A stretch of 50,406 nt of DNA from Gammaproteobacteria bacterium (GCA_023485185.1 JAMCZP010000292.1:1-50406), one strand, 5' to 3'. Numbered from the stretch's first letter, positions 8,445-18,501 are shown. The notes: generated from the sequence alone by a model not told the origin. A program made the numbers and translations.

Positions 8445-10460
8445 TTGAGTAGCGAAATCATCAAAGTTCCCGATATCGGTGGCGATACCGATGTCGAAAT
8501 CATCGAGATTGCGGTGTCAGTAGGCGACGTCATTGAAGCAGAAGACACCCTGATCACGCTGGAATCTGATAAAGCCAGCATGGATGTACCGGCCCCGAAA
8601 GGTGGCAAGGTCATCAAAGTGCTGGTCAAAGAAGGCGATAGCGTTTCCGAAGGTGACGATATCGTAGAGTTGGAAGTTGAAGGTGGTGGCGACAGCAGCG
8701 AAGAAAGCAGTAGCGCTGAACCCGAGGAAGAAGCCGCTCCAGCCCAACAAGAGCAACCTAAAGCGCCGTCTCAAGAGCAGCAGCCAGCCGCTAAGAAATC
8801 AGCCGGGGGTAAGCAGACGGTTGATATCATAGTGCCGGATCTTGGCGGCGCTGATAGCGTTGAAATTATCGAAGTCGCGGTAAGCGAAGGCGATGAAGTG
8901 GCAGCTGAAGATACGCTGATCACTCTTGAGTCTGACAAAGCCTCCATGGATGTGCCAAGCCCTTACAGCGGTAAAATCGTTAGTTTTACCGTAAAAGAGG
9001 GTGACAGCGTTTCCGAAGGCGATGTCATCGGCAAGATGGAAATTGCCGGTGAAGGCGGTGACGAGAGCGAAGAGGCACCTGAAGAGCAAGCCGCTAGCCC
9101 GTCCAGCAGTGAACCGGAAGAGGCGGCTGAAGAAGATGATCAGGAAGCCGCCAGTGGCGAACCTGAACGCAAAGAGATTCGCGTGCCGGATCTGTCAGGC
9201 GCTTCTGATGTACCGATTATCGAAATCGGCGTCGCCGCTGGCGACGAGGTCAACGAAGAAGACGCGTTGATCACCTTAGAGTCTGATAAAGCCTCGATGG
9301 ATGTGCCTAGCCCCTACAAAGGTAAGCTGATTGAGCTGACCGTTAAAGAGGGCGACACCGTCTCTGAAGGCGATGTGATTGGCTATATGGAAGTGGCGGG
9401 TGCCAAAAAAGCGGCACCGAAGAAAGCTGCACCTGCAAACGCTAATCAGCAAAAAGATAAGCCTAGCAAGGCCGCTGAGTCTCCTGCTGGAACGCCCAGT
9501 CCGGAAGCGCAGATGGCTTCTCACAAGCCGCGTGACGGCAAGCTAGTGCATGCTGGTCCAGCGGTGCGTATGCTGGCCCGAGAGCTAGGCGTTGATTTAG
9601 GTCTGGTCAAACCCAGCGGCCCGAAAGAACGCGTCGTTAAAGAGGACGTGCAGGCCTATGTGAAGCAGGCCATTGCCAATCAGGGTAAAGCTCAGCCTGG
9701 CGCGGCCGCCGCTACCGGTGGCGCAGGAATCCCGGCGATTCCTGAAGTCGACTTCAGCCAGTTTGGTGAAGTGGAAGAGAAGCCAATGGGGCGCCTGCTT
9801 AAAATGGGTGCGACCAACCTGCATCGCAGCTGGCTTAATGTGCCTCACGTCACCCAGTTTGATGAAGCCGATATCACCGAGCTTGAAGATTTCCGTAAGG
9901 CAATGAAAGCAGAAGCTGAAGCACAGGGTGCCAAGCTTACGCCACTGCCCTTTATGGTCAAAGCCTGTGCCTTTGCACTGCGTAAATTCCCGCAGTTCAA
10001 TGTTAGCTTGAAGGGTGATGGTGAAACGCTGGTATGGAAGAACTATGTCCATATCGGTATCGCTGTCGATACGCCTGATGGCCTGATGGTGCCGGTATTG
10101 CGTAATGCGGATAAAAAATCCTTGATTGAGATTGCCAAGGAGATGTCCGAGCTTGGTAAGAAAGCCCAAACCAAAAAGCTCAAGCGTGACGAGATGACCG
10201 GTGGCTGTTTCACTATTTCGAGCCTCGGTTCGATTGGAGGTACCGCCTTTACGCCGATCGTTAATGCGCCTGAAGTGGCTATTTTGGGTGTGTCTAAAGC
10301 CCAAATGAAGCCGGTCTGGGATGGCAGTGCCTTCCAGCCGCGTCTAATGATGCCGCTTTCGCTCTCCTACGATCACCGAGCGATTAATGGGGCAGATGCC
10401 GCACGCTTCACCGCTTTCCTGGCGGATGTATTGACGGATATTCGTCGTTTACTGCTGTAA
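8445..10460 (+). CDS. aceF: Pyruvate dehydrogenase E2 component (dihydrolipoyl acetyltransferase), three lipoyl domains
   Basis: AceF forms the core of the pyruvate dehydrogenase complex and makes acetyl-CoA. Three lipoyl domains are visible, each with ESDKAS around the lipoylated lysine (Lys43, Lys165, Lys282). They are separated by acidic and Ala/Pro/Lys-rich linkers. An E1/E3-binding domain (HAGPAVRMLARELGV, about 368-405) follows. The C-terminal catalytic domain carries the DHRAING motif (643-649), with His644 as the expected catalytic residue. The start is a TTG at 8445: GAAGGAG (8431-8437) sits 7 bases before it and the lipoyl domain begins at once. An upstream in-frame TTG at 8406 would add a non-conserved 13-residue extension. 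The length is 671 residues, slightly above the E. coli protein (630). A strong hairpin follows, so E3 must be encoded elsewhere. Confidence 0.96.
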   Translation: MSSEIIKVPDIGGDTDVEIIEIAVSVGDVIEAEDTLITLESDKASMDVPAPKGGKVIKVLVKEGDSVSEGDDIVELEVEGGGDSSEESSSAEPEEEAAPAQQEQPKAPSQEQQPAAKKSAGGKQTVDIIVPDLGGADSVEIIEVAVSEGDEVAAEDTLITLESDKASMDVPSPYSGKIVSFTVKEGDSVSEGDVIGKMEIAGEGGDESEEAPEEQAASPSSSEPEEAAEEDDQEAASGEPERKEIRVPDLSGASDVPIIEIGVAAGDEVNEEDALITLESDKASMDVPSPYKGKLIELTVKEGDTVSEGDVIGYMEVAGAKKAAPKKAAPANANQQKDKPSKAAESPAGTPSPEAQMASHKPRDGKLVHAGPAVRMLARELGVDLGLVKPSGPKERVVKEDVQAYVKQAIANQGKAQPGAAAATGGAGIPAIPEVDFSQFGEVEEKPMGRLLKMGATNLHRSWLNVPHVTQFDEADITELEDFRKAMKAEAEAQGAKLTPLPFMVKACAFALRKFPQFNVSLKGDGETLVWKNYVHIGIAVDTPDGLMVPVLRNADKKSLIEIAKEMSELGKKAQTKKLKRDEMTGGCFTISSLGSIGGTAFTPIVNAPEVAILGVSKAQMKPVWDGSAFQPRLMMPLSLSYDHRAINGADAARFTAFLADVLTDIRRLLL

Positions 10461-10480
10461 TCGATCAAATGGATGTCTAA

Positions 10481-10512
10481 CAAGCGGCGCCCTTTTGGGC
10501 GCCGCTTGTGTT
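10481..10512 (+). terminator. Terminator hairpin after aceF
   Basis: A perfect 12-bp stem (10481-10492 with 10497-10508) encloses a TTTT loop. The stem is very GC-rich (CAAGCGGCGCCC) and is followed by a short TGTTT run. It lies 20 bp after the aceF stop and closes the aceEF unit. Confidence 0.75.
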
Positions 10513-10626
10513 TGCCCGGCTGATTGAAGGGCGACCAAAGTGTTAGTTTTTCGGCACCCAGCTGTTTTAATTTAAAAAAAGTGAAATAAAAGCGGGTCTC
10601 TCAGGCTTTTGGGGAGTTGTGTCGCC

Positions 10627-10670
10627 TTGAAGGCGCGGTTATTGTCAGGTAATAGAATTTTTCATACTCA
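10627..10670 (+). promoter_or_regulatory. Predicted adk promoter (two overlapping options)
   Basis: Option 1: TTGAAG (10627-10632), 17-bp spacer, TAATAG (10650-10655). Option 2: TTGTCA (10642-10647), 17-bp spacer, TACTCA (10665-10670). Both lie 45-90 bp before the adk start in an AT-rich stretch. This is pattern matching only. Confidence 0.4.
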
Positions 10671-10677
10671 TTTTTAA

Positions 10678-11370
<693 letters not shown>

Positions 11371-11435
11371 TACAAACCCTGAGCTGATAAAAGCTCTTAG
11401 CTGGTAAAAGAATTAGTTAACCGCTTTACAACGTT

Positions 11436-11465
11436 GACGATGGCCCGCTTAGGCGGGCCATCGTC
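11436..11465. terminator. Strong hairpin between adk and tsaB, without a U-tract
   Basis: A perfect 13-bp stem (GACGATGGCCCGC at 11436-11448 with its complement at 11453-11465) closes on a TTAG loop. The position after adk suggests termination, but neither strand has a T-run next to it. It could instead be an mRNA 3'-end stabiliser or a Rho-related pause site. Confidence 0.5.
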
Positions 11466-11521
11466 GTGGTGGCATGACAAAGGTATAATGCCGTAACTTT
11501 TCTTTCGAGTGGCTACTTGCT

Positions 11522-12220
11522 ATGCCGTTACACCTGCTTGCCCTTGACGCTTCATCAAGCGCCTGTTCAGCGGCGCTGCTGCGCGAAGATGATGCGGGGA
11601 CAGAATGCCTGGCGCGATTTGAAATGACGCCCCGCGCCCATACGCGGCGCTTAATGCCAATGGTCGATGAGGTGCTTGCCGAAGCGCAGCTCTCTCCTTC
11701 CCACCTTGATGCGGTCGCCTTTGGGCGCGGTCCCGGTTCGTTTACCGGCCTGCGCATTGCGGCGGGCGTTGCACAGGGGCTGGCATTCGGTTTGGACTGT
11801 CCCCTGTTAGGCGTCTCAACGCTCGAGGCTCTCGCTCTCCAAGCCCATCGCCGCTACCACCTTCGCCACGTGGTGACTGCTTTAGATGCGCGCATGGGTG
11901 AGGTATACGCCGCCACATGGCACTGCCTAAAAGATACCATCACGCCGATGAGTGCCGAAGCCGTGCTAGCACCCGAGGCGCTACGTTTACCAAGTGGGGA
12001 AACTGACTGGGTAGGCGTTGGCAGCGGTTTTACGCTGTGGGAGCGGTTTTCAACCAGTGTACATGTGAGCATGCCTCAGCATTTGGAAGACCTTGAGCCG
12101 CGAGCAGAGGAAATGGCCTGGTTAGGCGCGCGGGATTTTGCCGCTGGATTAGGCCAGGCTGCTCACTTGGTTCAGCCCGTTTATCTACGCAACGACGTTG
12201 CCTGGAAAAAACCTGCATGA
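11522..12220 (+). CDS. tsaB: tRNA threonylcarbamoyladenosine biosynthesis protein TsaB
   Basis: TsaB (YeaZ) is the non-catalytic ASKHA-fold partner of TsaD in making the t6A37 modification of ANN-decoding tRNAs. The 232-residue protein has the N-terminal [13 protein letters not shown] phosphate-loop-like strand, [13 protein letters not shown], the strongly conserved [13 protein letters not shown] segment and GVSTLEALA. The ribosome-binding site is weak (GAGTGG about 10 bases before the ATG). The stop overlaps the rsmJ start (ATGA), so the two genes are translationally coupled. Confidence 0.93.
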   Translation: MPLHLLALDASSSACSAALLREDDAGTECLARFEMTPRAHTRRLMPMVDEVLAEAQLSPSHLDAVAFGRGPGSFTGLRIAAGVAQGLAFGLDCPLLGVSTLEALALQAHRRYHLRHVVTALDARMGEVYAATWHCLKDTITPMSAEAVLAPEALRLPSGETDWVGVGSGFTLWERFSTSVHVSMPQHLEDLEPRAEEMAWLGARDFAAGLGQAAHLVQPVYLRNDVAWKKPA

Positions 12221-12924
12221 TGCTGGTCGATGCAATAGCGCTGCCGTCTCAGCTAGCATTAGCGCAGCGAGATGGGCGATTGGTACTGGTAGGCGATGAA
12301 GCAAATTATGGGAAGCCGCTCAGTGTTGATTTCGTCTCTGGCAAAGCTGCGCATCGGCGCCAGTTTGGTGGCGGTCGTGGCCAGCTAGTTGCAAAGGCGT
12401 GTGGGCTAAGTAAAGGTATTACACCGAGTATTGTGGATGCGACTGCAGGGCTGGGACGCGATGCGTTTGTGCTGGCTGGTTTAGGTGCTCAGGTGTTGTT
12501 AATTGAGCGGGTTGCGGCGATTGCGGCACTATTGGAAGATGGCTTGGCACGTGCGCTGCGCCATGCCGATACCGCTGAGATTGCTGCCCGTATGACCCTG
12601 CGTCATGGTGATGCAGCCGAAGCTCTAGCGGCGCTTGTCGCTAGTGCCGACTTCGCACCCCAGGTGATCCATCTGGATCCGATGTTTCCTCACCGCGAAA
12701 AGTCAGCACTGGTAAAAAAGGAGATGCGTCTATTTCGCGAGTTGGCAGGGGATGATAACGATGCCCCTCGGCTGCTTGAGGCCGCCCTAGATGTGGCCAC
12801 CCACCGGGTGGTGGTAAAGCGGCCCCGCAAAGCGCCACCCATTGCCGGACCTGCTCCGCAGCATACGCTGGAGGGTAAAACCAGCCGCTATGATTTATAT
12901 GTCCATCGCTCGCTAGCGCGTTAA
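12217..12924 (+). CDS. rsmJ: 16S rRNA (guanine1516-N2)-methyltransferase RsmJ
   Basis: RsmJ (YhiQ) methylates G1516 of 16S rRNA using S-adenosylmethionine. The 235-residue protein has the SAM-binding loop [15 protein letters not shown]. Its catalytic block [20 protein letters not shown] is almost identical to the E. coli block, and the C-terminal [12 protein letters not shown] follows. The start overlaps the tsaB stop by 4 bp, and a second ATG (12220) follows at once, so the exact first residue is uncertain by one. The pairing with tsaB makes a small RNA-modification operon. Confidence 0.93.
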   Translation: MMLVDAIALPSQLALAQRDGRLVLVGDEANYGKPLSVDFVSGKAAHRRQFGGGRGQLVAKACGLSKGITPSIVDATAGLGRDAFVLAGLGAQVLLIERVAAIAALLEDGLARALRHADTAEIAARMTLRHGDAAEALAALVASADFAPQVIHLDPMFPHREKSALVKKEMRLFRELAGDDNDAPRLLEAALDVATHRVVVKRPRKAPPIAGPAPQHTLEGKTSRYDLYVHRSLAR

Positions 12925-12954
12925 AGGCTATCCGCTTATTAGTCAGGAGTATGA

Positions 12955-14076
12955 ATGCACAACGTGTGGCGAGAAGGTAATCAATTCACCCTGCTGCCGG
13001 AGGCCTCGCGGTTTCTGCCAGCCATGTTTGAAGCGATCAATGCCGCCCAGCACTATGTGCTGGTAGAGCTCTATTTGATGGAGTCAGGCGAGCTGGCCGA
13101 TCAAGTCAGCGAGGTGTTGATTAACGCCGTTCAGCGGGGAGTTAGCGTCTGTTTACTGCTGGATGGCTACGGCTCGATGGGGCTATCCAACGATGATCGC
13201 CAACGCCTGCGACAGGGCGGCGTTCAACTGCGCTTTTTTAACCCTATAGGATTTCACTCTTTAGCGCTTAATCTTAGCCGTGACCATCGCAAAATAGTGG
13301 TTATTGATGGTGTGCTGGCGTTTACCGGTGGCTTTGGTGCGGTAGATGAGTTCCTCAATGCTTGGTACGAAATTGCGCTACGTATTGAAGGGCCAGTGGT
13401 CGCTGACTGGGAGCAGCTGTTTCGACGGCTGTGGAGCTCGCGGCTAACCCGTAATGAAAAGGGCGATAGTAGTCGTGGGGTGTTGCCTGAGCAGCGTGAG
13501 CCACAGGTGCATACTAATGGGGTTTCAGGCCGTGCGATGTCAGCGCGTGGCTATCGTTACCAAGCGATTCGCCATTCACTGCATGATCGCGTTAACCACG
13601 CGGGCGAAAGAGTGTGGCTGTGTACGCCCTATTTTGTACCTACCTTTGCCTTACGCCGCCGCTTGATTAGCGCGGCGCGCCGCGGCATTGATGTGCGGCT
13701 GCTGCTGCCAGGGGATAAGCATGATCATCCCGGCGTTCGATTTGCGGGTCAGCGTTTTTACCAGGCATTATTAAAAGCAGGGGTGCGTATTTATGAGTTT
13801 CAGCCGACCTTTATTCACGCCAAGTTTGTGCTAATTGATGATTGGATAAGTATTGGGTCATGTAACTTCGACCACTGGAATTTGCACTGGAACCTGGAGG
13901 CCAATCAAGAGGTGATTGATCCTCGACTGGCAGCCGAAGTACGCCAGTTATTTGAGCGTAATTTTGCGGCCAGCCAGGAAGTAGACGCCGTCGCTTGGGC
14001 CGCGCGCCCCTGGGGGCAGCGCGCTCGCGAGTGGATCTATGGGGTGTTGGATGCCATGATAACGCGACTTAAATAA
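12955..14076 (+). CDS. Phospholipase D-family cardiolipin synthase, ClsB-like
   Basis: The 373-residue protein has two HKD phospholipase D motifs: His111-x-Lys113-x4-Asp118 (HRKIVVID) and His288-x-Lys290-x4-Asp295 (HAKFVLID). Each is followed by the typical Gly/Ser-Asn stretch (TGGFGAVDEF and GSCNFDHWN). The opening WREGNQFTLLP, and the absence of N-terminal membrane segments, resemble E. coli ClsB (YbhO) rather than ClsA. The likely role is cardiolipin or phosphatidylglycerol synthesis by phosphatidyl transfer at the inner membrane. It is about 40 residues shorter than E. coli ClsB (413) at the C-terminus. AGGAG at 12945-12949 supports the start. Related PLD transphosphatidylases of other function cannot be excluded. 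Confidence 0.85.
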   Translation: MHNVWREGNQFTLLPEASRFLPAMFEAINAAQHYVLVELYLMESGELADQVSEVLINAVQRGVSVCLLLDGYGSMGLSNDDRQRLRQGGVQLRFFNPIGFHSLALNLSRDHRKIVVIDGVLAFTGGFGAVDEFLNAWYEIALRIEGPVVADWEQLFRRLWSSRLTRNEKGDSSRGVLPEQREPQVHTNGVSGRAMSARGYRYQAIRHSLHDRVNHAGERVWLCTPYFVPTFALRRRLISAARRGIDVRLLLPGDKHDHPGVRFAGQRFYQALLKAGVRIYEFQPTFIHAKFVLIDDWISIGSCNFDHWNLHWNLEANQEVIDPRLAAEVRQLFERNFAASQEVDAVAWAARPWGQRAREWIYGVLDAMITRLK

Positions 14077-14079
14077 GCG

Positions 14080-14739
14080 TTAGCGTTTTTTGCCTTTAGA
14101 GGGTGTCTTCTTGCGTGGTTTGGGCTTGGCCGTTTCCGGCGGCACGCGGTAGTGCAGATAAAGATCAAGCACCAGTTCCGGTAACTGGGCCACCAGTGAC
14201 TCCTGGCGCGCCTGATCCTTTGCCAGCTCGGCCATATCGGGCTCTTCTTCGAATAGCCCAGAGAGCAGCATAAACGGCAGCAGCAGCGTTGCAGCGGCTT
14301 CTTCATCATCCTGGAACCAAGCACTTTCATCGCTGAAGACACCTTCCATAAAGCCTGCACACCAGTCTCCAATAGGTGTATCTTCAGCGGGCTCTCCTCC
14401 CAGCGTTAACTCGAAAGGCAGCTCCGGTAATCCGCCTTGCTCAAGTAACGCCACGGCATTGTCACGCAGCAAGGTCAGCAGGGTGATAATCTCATCGCGC
14501 TCGGCATTATCTGCGTAGCGCGGTTCGCCCTGGAACAGTTCTGCTAACCATTGGGTGGGCGGTACTTCGCTGGGCGCGACGGCCAGAGCGACGAGAAAAC
14601 CATGGGCAGAAATGAGATCTAGCGCATCCTCGTCCACTTGTTCCGAGGCAAGGAAGTCATCCAGTCTATCCAGTTGCTCGTCGTCGAGCAGTGGCTGTGG
14701 TGGCGTGTTGGTTTCAGGCGTGTCACTGCGCTCTGCCAT
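14080..14739 (-). CDS. UPF0149 (YecA/YgfB) family protein
   Basis: The 219-residue acidic protein matches the UPF0149 family. An all-helical domain includes LDDFLASE, DLISAHGFLVALAVAP and the signature IGDWCAGFMEGV (about 123-134), followed by LLPFMLLSGL. Members of this family such as E. coli YecA also carry a C-terminal SEC-C zinc motif. Here the C-terminus is instead a Lys/Pro-rich basic tail (KPKPRKKTPSKGKKR), so this is a SEC-C-lacking form. Its biochemical function is not established. It converges on the ClsB-like gene with only 3 bp between the stop codons and is divergent from sprT. Confidence 0.8.
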   Translation of the reverse strand: MAERSDTPETNTPPQPLLDDEQLDRLDDFLASEQVDEDALDLISAHGFLVALAVAPSEVPPTQWLAELFQGEPRYADNAERDEIITLLTLLRDNAVALLEQGGLPELPFELTLGGEPAEDTPIGDWCAGFMEGVFSDESAWFQDDEEAAATLLLPFMLLSGLFEEEPDMAELAKDQARQESLVAQLPELVLDLYLHYRVPPETAKPKPRKKTPSKGKKR

Positions 14740-14821
14740 GAGTAAAGCCTCGTCAATGCGAATCGGTAATCAACGGTTAGCATGTATCGAAATCAACATG
14801 CGCCTAAATTAATATCTATCT

Positions 14822-15385
14822 ATGACGGCTAGTTTATCACTAATGAAGACGACACCACTGCCCCCTTGGCCTACCGCTGAACTATCCGCTATGACAAAAG
14901 CTGATTTGCAGAAGGCTGCCGAGGTACGCGTAGAGCAAGCGTGGCAGCGCTGCCTGGAGGTCAATGCGTCGTTACCCCGCCCTAGGGTATGGTTTGACTT
15001 GCGAGGCGCCTCAGCAGGTCAGGCGCATTTAGGACGTGGCGGTTTGCGCCTAAACCCTATCCTGATGGATGAGAACAGGCGGGCTTTTTTTGATGAGGTG
15101 ATCCCTCACGAAATGGCCCACTGGCTAGTGTTTCACTTGGAAAACGGGGCGCGTTTAAAACCCCATGGTCGTGAATGGAAAACGGTGATGCGCGACCTGT
15201 TTGGCTTGGTCCCCAGTGTGACCCACCGGTTTGATGTTCAGCGGTCACAGGCGGCACCTTATCGTTATCAGTGTGGTTGCCAAATCCACCGCTTTACTAC
15301 GCGACGTCATGCTTTAGTGGTAAACGGACGCCGTTACCGTTGCCGGCACTGCGCTAAGACCTTGGTATACACTCCCGAAGATTAA
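14822..15385 (+). CDS. SprT-family zinc metalloprotease-like protein
   Basis: The protein carries HEMAH (residues 96-100), the HExxH zinc-protease motif. It sits in the SprT context RLNPILMDENRRAFFDEVIPHE (given here as landmarks around 76-97), followed by PHGREWK. A C-terminal zinc ribbon with YQCGCQIH and YRCRHC completes the SprT-like layout. E. coli SprT is 165 residues. The ATG at 14822 gives 187 residues, an ATG at 14843 gives 180 and one at 14891 gives 164. None has a good ribosome-binding site, so the start is unresolved. Bacterial SprT has no firmly assigned substrate; eukaryotic Spartan relatives cleave DNA-protein crosslinks. Confidence 0.85.
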   Translation: MTASLSLMKTTPLPPWPTAELSAMTKADLQKAAEVRVEQAWQRCLEVNASLPRPRVWFDLRGASAGQAHLGRGGLRLNPILMDENRRAFFDEVIPHEMAHWLVFHLENGARLKPHGREWKTVMRDLFGLVPSVTHRFDVQRSQAAPYRYQCGCQIHRFTTRRHALVVNGRRYRCRHCAKTLVYTPED

Positions 15386-15490
15386 TGCTAATTTGTTTTT
15401 AAATATATGTTTTTTAAGAAAAAAATGTTAATACCAATGTCTAAAGGGAAGCCCGTGCGAGGAGGTTTATGCTAGGGCTAGATTAATAGC

Positions 15491-15552
15491 TGTCGATACG
15501 CCCAGACACGGCTGACAAAGCCAATGAAAAACATAAAATGATCGTATCGACA
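15491..15552. repeat. Separated inverted repeat upstream of acs (candidate regulator site)
   Basis: TGTCGATACG (15491-15500) is repeated in perfect inverted orientation as CGTATCGACA (15543-15552), with 42 bp between the arms. The arms lie about 45-105 bp before the acs ATG, where an activator or looping regulator would bind. Neither arm was seen elsewhere in the window. The link to the CrbR-like regulator encoded nearby is inference. Confidence 0.45.
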
Positions 15553-15595
15553 CCATTTTCCAAGAGAGTGCATTTTCACGGACAGAGGCAATTTC

Positions 15596-17545
15596 ATGAG
15601 CGATCAACAGAACGTCTATCCAGTGCGCGACGACTTCGCCGCCAATGCCTGGGCCGATAACGCTAAGTACAAGGCCATGTATCAGCAGTCGATGGACGAT
15701 CCGGAAGGCTTCTGGGCCGAGCAGGCCAAGCGCCTTGATTGGATTAAAACGCCCACCAAAATTAAAAACACCTCCTTTGCACGTGATAACGTCGATATTC
15801 GCTGGTTTGAAGATGGTCTGCTCAACGTCAGTGCTAACTGTTTGGATCGTCACCTTGAAAAACGCGGTGATCAAACAGCGATTATCTGGGAGGGCGATAA
15901 TCCCAACGAATCCAAGCACATTACTTATCGTGAGCTCTACGCGCGTACCAATCAGCTCGCTAATGCATTAAGAGAACTAGGCATCGGTAAGGGTGATACC
16001 GTTACGCTGTATATGCCGATGATTCCTGAAGCAGCGATGGCGATGCTTGCCTGCGCACGCATCGGTGCCGTGCACTCGGTAGTGTTTGGTGGCTTCTCGC
16101 CTGATGCGGTCGCCCAACGGGTCATTGGGTCGGATTCTAAACTGGTCATTACCGCCGATGAATCCGTGCGCGGTGGTAAGCATGTGCCACTAAAAGAGAA
16201 CGTGGATGCCGCGCTGACCCGTGAAGGCACCGATGTATGCAAAAACGTACTGGTTGTAAAGCGTACCGGCGGCGAGATTGAGTGGAAAGAAGGCCGCGAT
16301 ATTTGGTTTGATGAACTCGTTGATCAGCAGTCCAGCGAGTGCGAAGCCGAAGCGATGGGCGCGGAAGATCCGTTGTTTATTCTGTATACCTCAGGCTCTA
16401 CTGGTGCACCGAAAGGTTTGAAGCATACAACGGGTGGTTATCTGACCTATGCTGCGATGACTCACCAGTATGTGTTTGATTATCAGGAAGGCGAAATTTA
16501 CTGGTGTACCGCTGATGTGGGTTGGGTAACCGGCCATAGCTACATCGTTTATGGGCCGCTGGCGAACGGTGCCACTACGTTAATGTTTGAAGGCGTGCCG
16601 AGTTATCCCACCCATGGACGCATGGGCGAGATCGTTGATAAGCACAACGTTAATATTCTTTACACTGCCCCTACTGCTGTTCGCGCACTGATGGCCCATG
16701 GCGATAATGTGATGGATTCCAGTAAGCGCGATAGCCTGCGTTTGTTAGGTTCCGTGGGCGAGCCGATCAACCCGGAAGCGTGGGAGTGGTTCTATCGCGT
16801 TATCGGCAATGAAAAATGCCCGATTGTAGATACTTGGTGGCAGACAGAAACCGGTGGCATCATGATTGCCCCGCTACCAGGAGCAACGCCGCTTAAACCT
16901 GGTTCCGCGACGATGCCTTTTTTTGGTGTTAAACCCGCGCTAGTCGACAATGAAGGTAAGATTCTTGAAGGCGCGACCGAAGGTAATTTGGTCATTCTTG
17001 ACTCCTGGCCAGGGCAGGCGCGTTCTATTTGGGGTGATCATGAGCGCTATATCCAAACCTATTTTTCAACCTACGATGGCATGTACTTCACGGGTGATGG
17101 CTGCCGCCGCGATGAGGATGGCTACTTCTGGATTACCGGGCGCGTAGATGACGTCCTTAACGTTTCGGGCCACCGTATGGGTACCGCCGAGATTGAATCG
17201 TCACTTGTCGCGCACAGCGCCGTCGCTGAAGCAGCTGTGGTAGGCTTCCCTCACGATATTAAGGGACAAGGCATCTATATTTATGTCACCCTGAATGACG
17301 GTATTGAGGCGACAGACGAACTCAAGAAAGAGCTGACGTTGTGGGTACGTAAAGATATTGGACCCATTGCTTCACCTGATGTTATTCAGTGGGCACCAGG
17401 TTTGCCGAAAACTCGCTCGGGTAAAATCATGCGACGCATTTTACGCAAGATTGCTGCTAATGAGTGTGATGGCTTGGGCGATACCAGCACATTAGCCGAC
17501 CCATCAGTGGTAGATGAGCTGATTGAGCATCGCGCAAATCAGTAA
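15596..17545 (+). CDS. acs: Acetyl-CoA synthetase (AMP-forming)
   Basis: Acs activates acetate to acetyl-CoA through acetyl-AMP and is the high-affinity acetate-scavenging route. The 649-residue protein (E. coli 652) has the adenylate-forming P-loop [11 protein letters not shown] beginning at Tyr264, the WWQTETGG substrate segment and the A8 hinge [13 protein letters not shown]. The C-terminal PKTRSGK places Lys610 where the Pat-acetylated regulatory Lys609 lies in Salmonella Acs. Reversible acetylation control is therefore possible. The gene is followed by a good terminator, then by a CrbR-like regulator, consistent with control by that system. A candidate inverted-repeat site lies upstream. 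Confidence 0.97.
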   Translation: MSDQQNVYPVRDDFAANAWADNAKYKAMYQQSMDDPEGFWAEQAKRLDWIKTPTKIKNTSFARDNVDIRWFEDGLLNVSANCLDRHLEKRGDQTAIIWEGDNPNESKHITYRELYARTNQLANALRELGIGKGDTVTLYMPMIPEAAMAMLACARIGAVHSVVFGGFSPDAVAQRVIGSDSKLVITADESVRGGKHVPLKENVDAALTREGTDVCKNVLVVKRTGGEIEWKEGRDIWFDELVDQQSSECEAEAMGAEDPLFILYTSGSTGAPKGLKHTTGGYLTYAAMTHQYVFDYQEGEIYWCTADVGWVTGHSYIVYGPLANGATTLMFEGVPSYPTHGRMGEIVDKHNVNILYTAPTAVRALMAHGDNVMDSSKRDSLRLLGSVGEPINPEAWEWFYRVIGNEKCPIVDTWWQTETGGIMIAPLPGATPLKPGSATMPFFGVKPALVDNEGKILEGATEGNLVILDSWPGQARSIWGDHERYIQTYFSTYDGMYFTGDGCRRDEDGYFWITGRVDDVLNVSGHRMGTAEIESSLVAHSAVAEAAVVGFPHDIKGQGIYIYVTLNDGIEATDELKKELTLWVRKDIGPIASPDVIQWAPGLPKTRSGKIMRRILRKIAANECDGLGDTSTLADPSVVDELIEHRANQ

Positions 17546-17580
17546 TGGCGACACCGTTATAGGCTTCTTAGCCTAAGGTG

Positions 17581-17618
17581 AACAGTGCCGGCCCATGTAG
17601 GTCGGCACTGTTGTTTTG
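17581..17618 (+). terminator. Rho-independent terminator after acs
   Basis: A 13-bp stem (17581-17593 with 17600-17612, one G-U pair) with the loop CATGTA is followed by GTTTTGT. It lies 35 bp after the acs stop and separates acs from the response regulator gene. Confidence 0.8.
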
Positions 17619-17807
17619 TAGATATGAGCTTTTATGTAGATGAGTTTTCAGTAGCATAAGTTTTTAGTGGTATGAACGATCTATTATAAATTGTGCATGT
17701 GATGCTTGGGCATGTTGAAGCCCATGGGGTACCATGCTTCACAACCGTAAGAGCCTAGCGTCGCGGCGGCAGACCACCCCGCTGCTCGAGGAACCGGAGG
17801 AATATCC

Positions 17808-18470
17808 ATGGCAGTAGCTCATAAGTTTATCGTCGCAGACGATCACCCGCTGTTTCGTGCAGCGCTGACACAAGCGTTACGCCAATTAGCCCCCCAGGCG
17901 GAAATTGTCGAAGCGGATACCATGGAAGCCACCACGGATGTGGTGAATCGCCACCCAGATGCTGATTTGATTCTTCTCGACCTGCACATGCCAGGAGCCC
18001 ATGGCTTTTCTGGCCTAATTCAACTGCGGGGTCAGATGCCTGATATTCCGGTAGCGGTGGTGTCAGGCAGTGATGAGCCGTATGTGGTTCGTCGTGCTAT
18101 TGACTACGGCGCATCGGGTTTTATCCCTAAATCATCGTCACTACAACTAATTGCTGAGGCCGTAGGTGAAATCCTGCAGGGTGAAGTATGGTTGCCAGAG
18201 GCGCTGGCTAATGTGCTGGAAGAGACTAGCGAAGAGGAATCGCGCTTTGCTGAGGCGATTGCATCGCTAACCCCCCAGCAGTTCCGTGTTCTGAACATGC
18301 TGACAGAAGGTCTGCTGAACAAACAGATCGCCTATGAACTTAGTGTCTCTGAAGCCACTATCAAGGCCCACGTGACCGCGATTCTACGCAAGCTAGGCGT
18401 GCACTCCCGTACCCAAGCGGTTATTGCTGCGCAGAAGCTGGAAGTTGAACCGCCCAAAGTCGTTTCTTAA
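17808..18470 (+). CDS. crbR: LuxR/NarL-type response regulator, CrbR (ErdR)-like
   Basis: The 220-residue protein has an N-terminal receiver domain with acidic Asp11-Asp12, phosphoacceptor Asp58 (LILLDLHMPG) and Lys108. A C-terminal LuxR helix-turn-helix follows (LTPQQFRVLNMLTEGLLNKQ and the following helices, about 150-210). In Vibrio and Pseudomonas the CrbS/CrbR pair (also MxtR/ErdR) turns on acs for acetate use. The placement here between acs and a CrbS-type kinase supports the same role; the symbol is assigned on context plus architecture. GGAGGAA at 17796-17802 gives a strong start. It converges with crbS, with 40 bp between the stops. An AgmR-like function is the main alternative. Confidence 0.8.
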   Translation: MAVAHKFIVADDHPLFRAALTQALRQLAPQAEIVEADTMEATTDVVNRHPDADLILLDLHMPGAHGFSGLIQLRGQMPDIPVAVVSGSDEPYVVRRAIDYGASGFIPKSSSLQLIAEAVGEILQGEVWLPEALANVLEETSEEESRFAEAIASLTPQQFRVLNMLTEGLLNKQIAYELSVSEATIKAHVTAILRKLGVHSRTQAVIAAQKLEVEPPKVVS

Positions 18471-18501
18471 AACTGCATAAGCCGATGGGTAAATCCCGCA
18501 G

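Noticed and set aside
8445..9400. Internal repeats in aceF as a possible DNA repeat or rearrangement
   Set aside because: They are the three lipoyl domains, a normal feature of the family.
9597..10304. 235-codon open frame antisense to aceF
   Set aside because: It is a shadow of the catalytic and linker domains, with no ribosome-binding site or recognisable motif.
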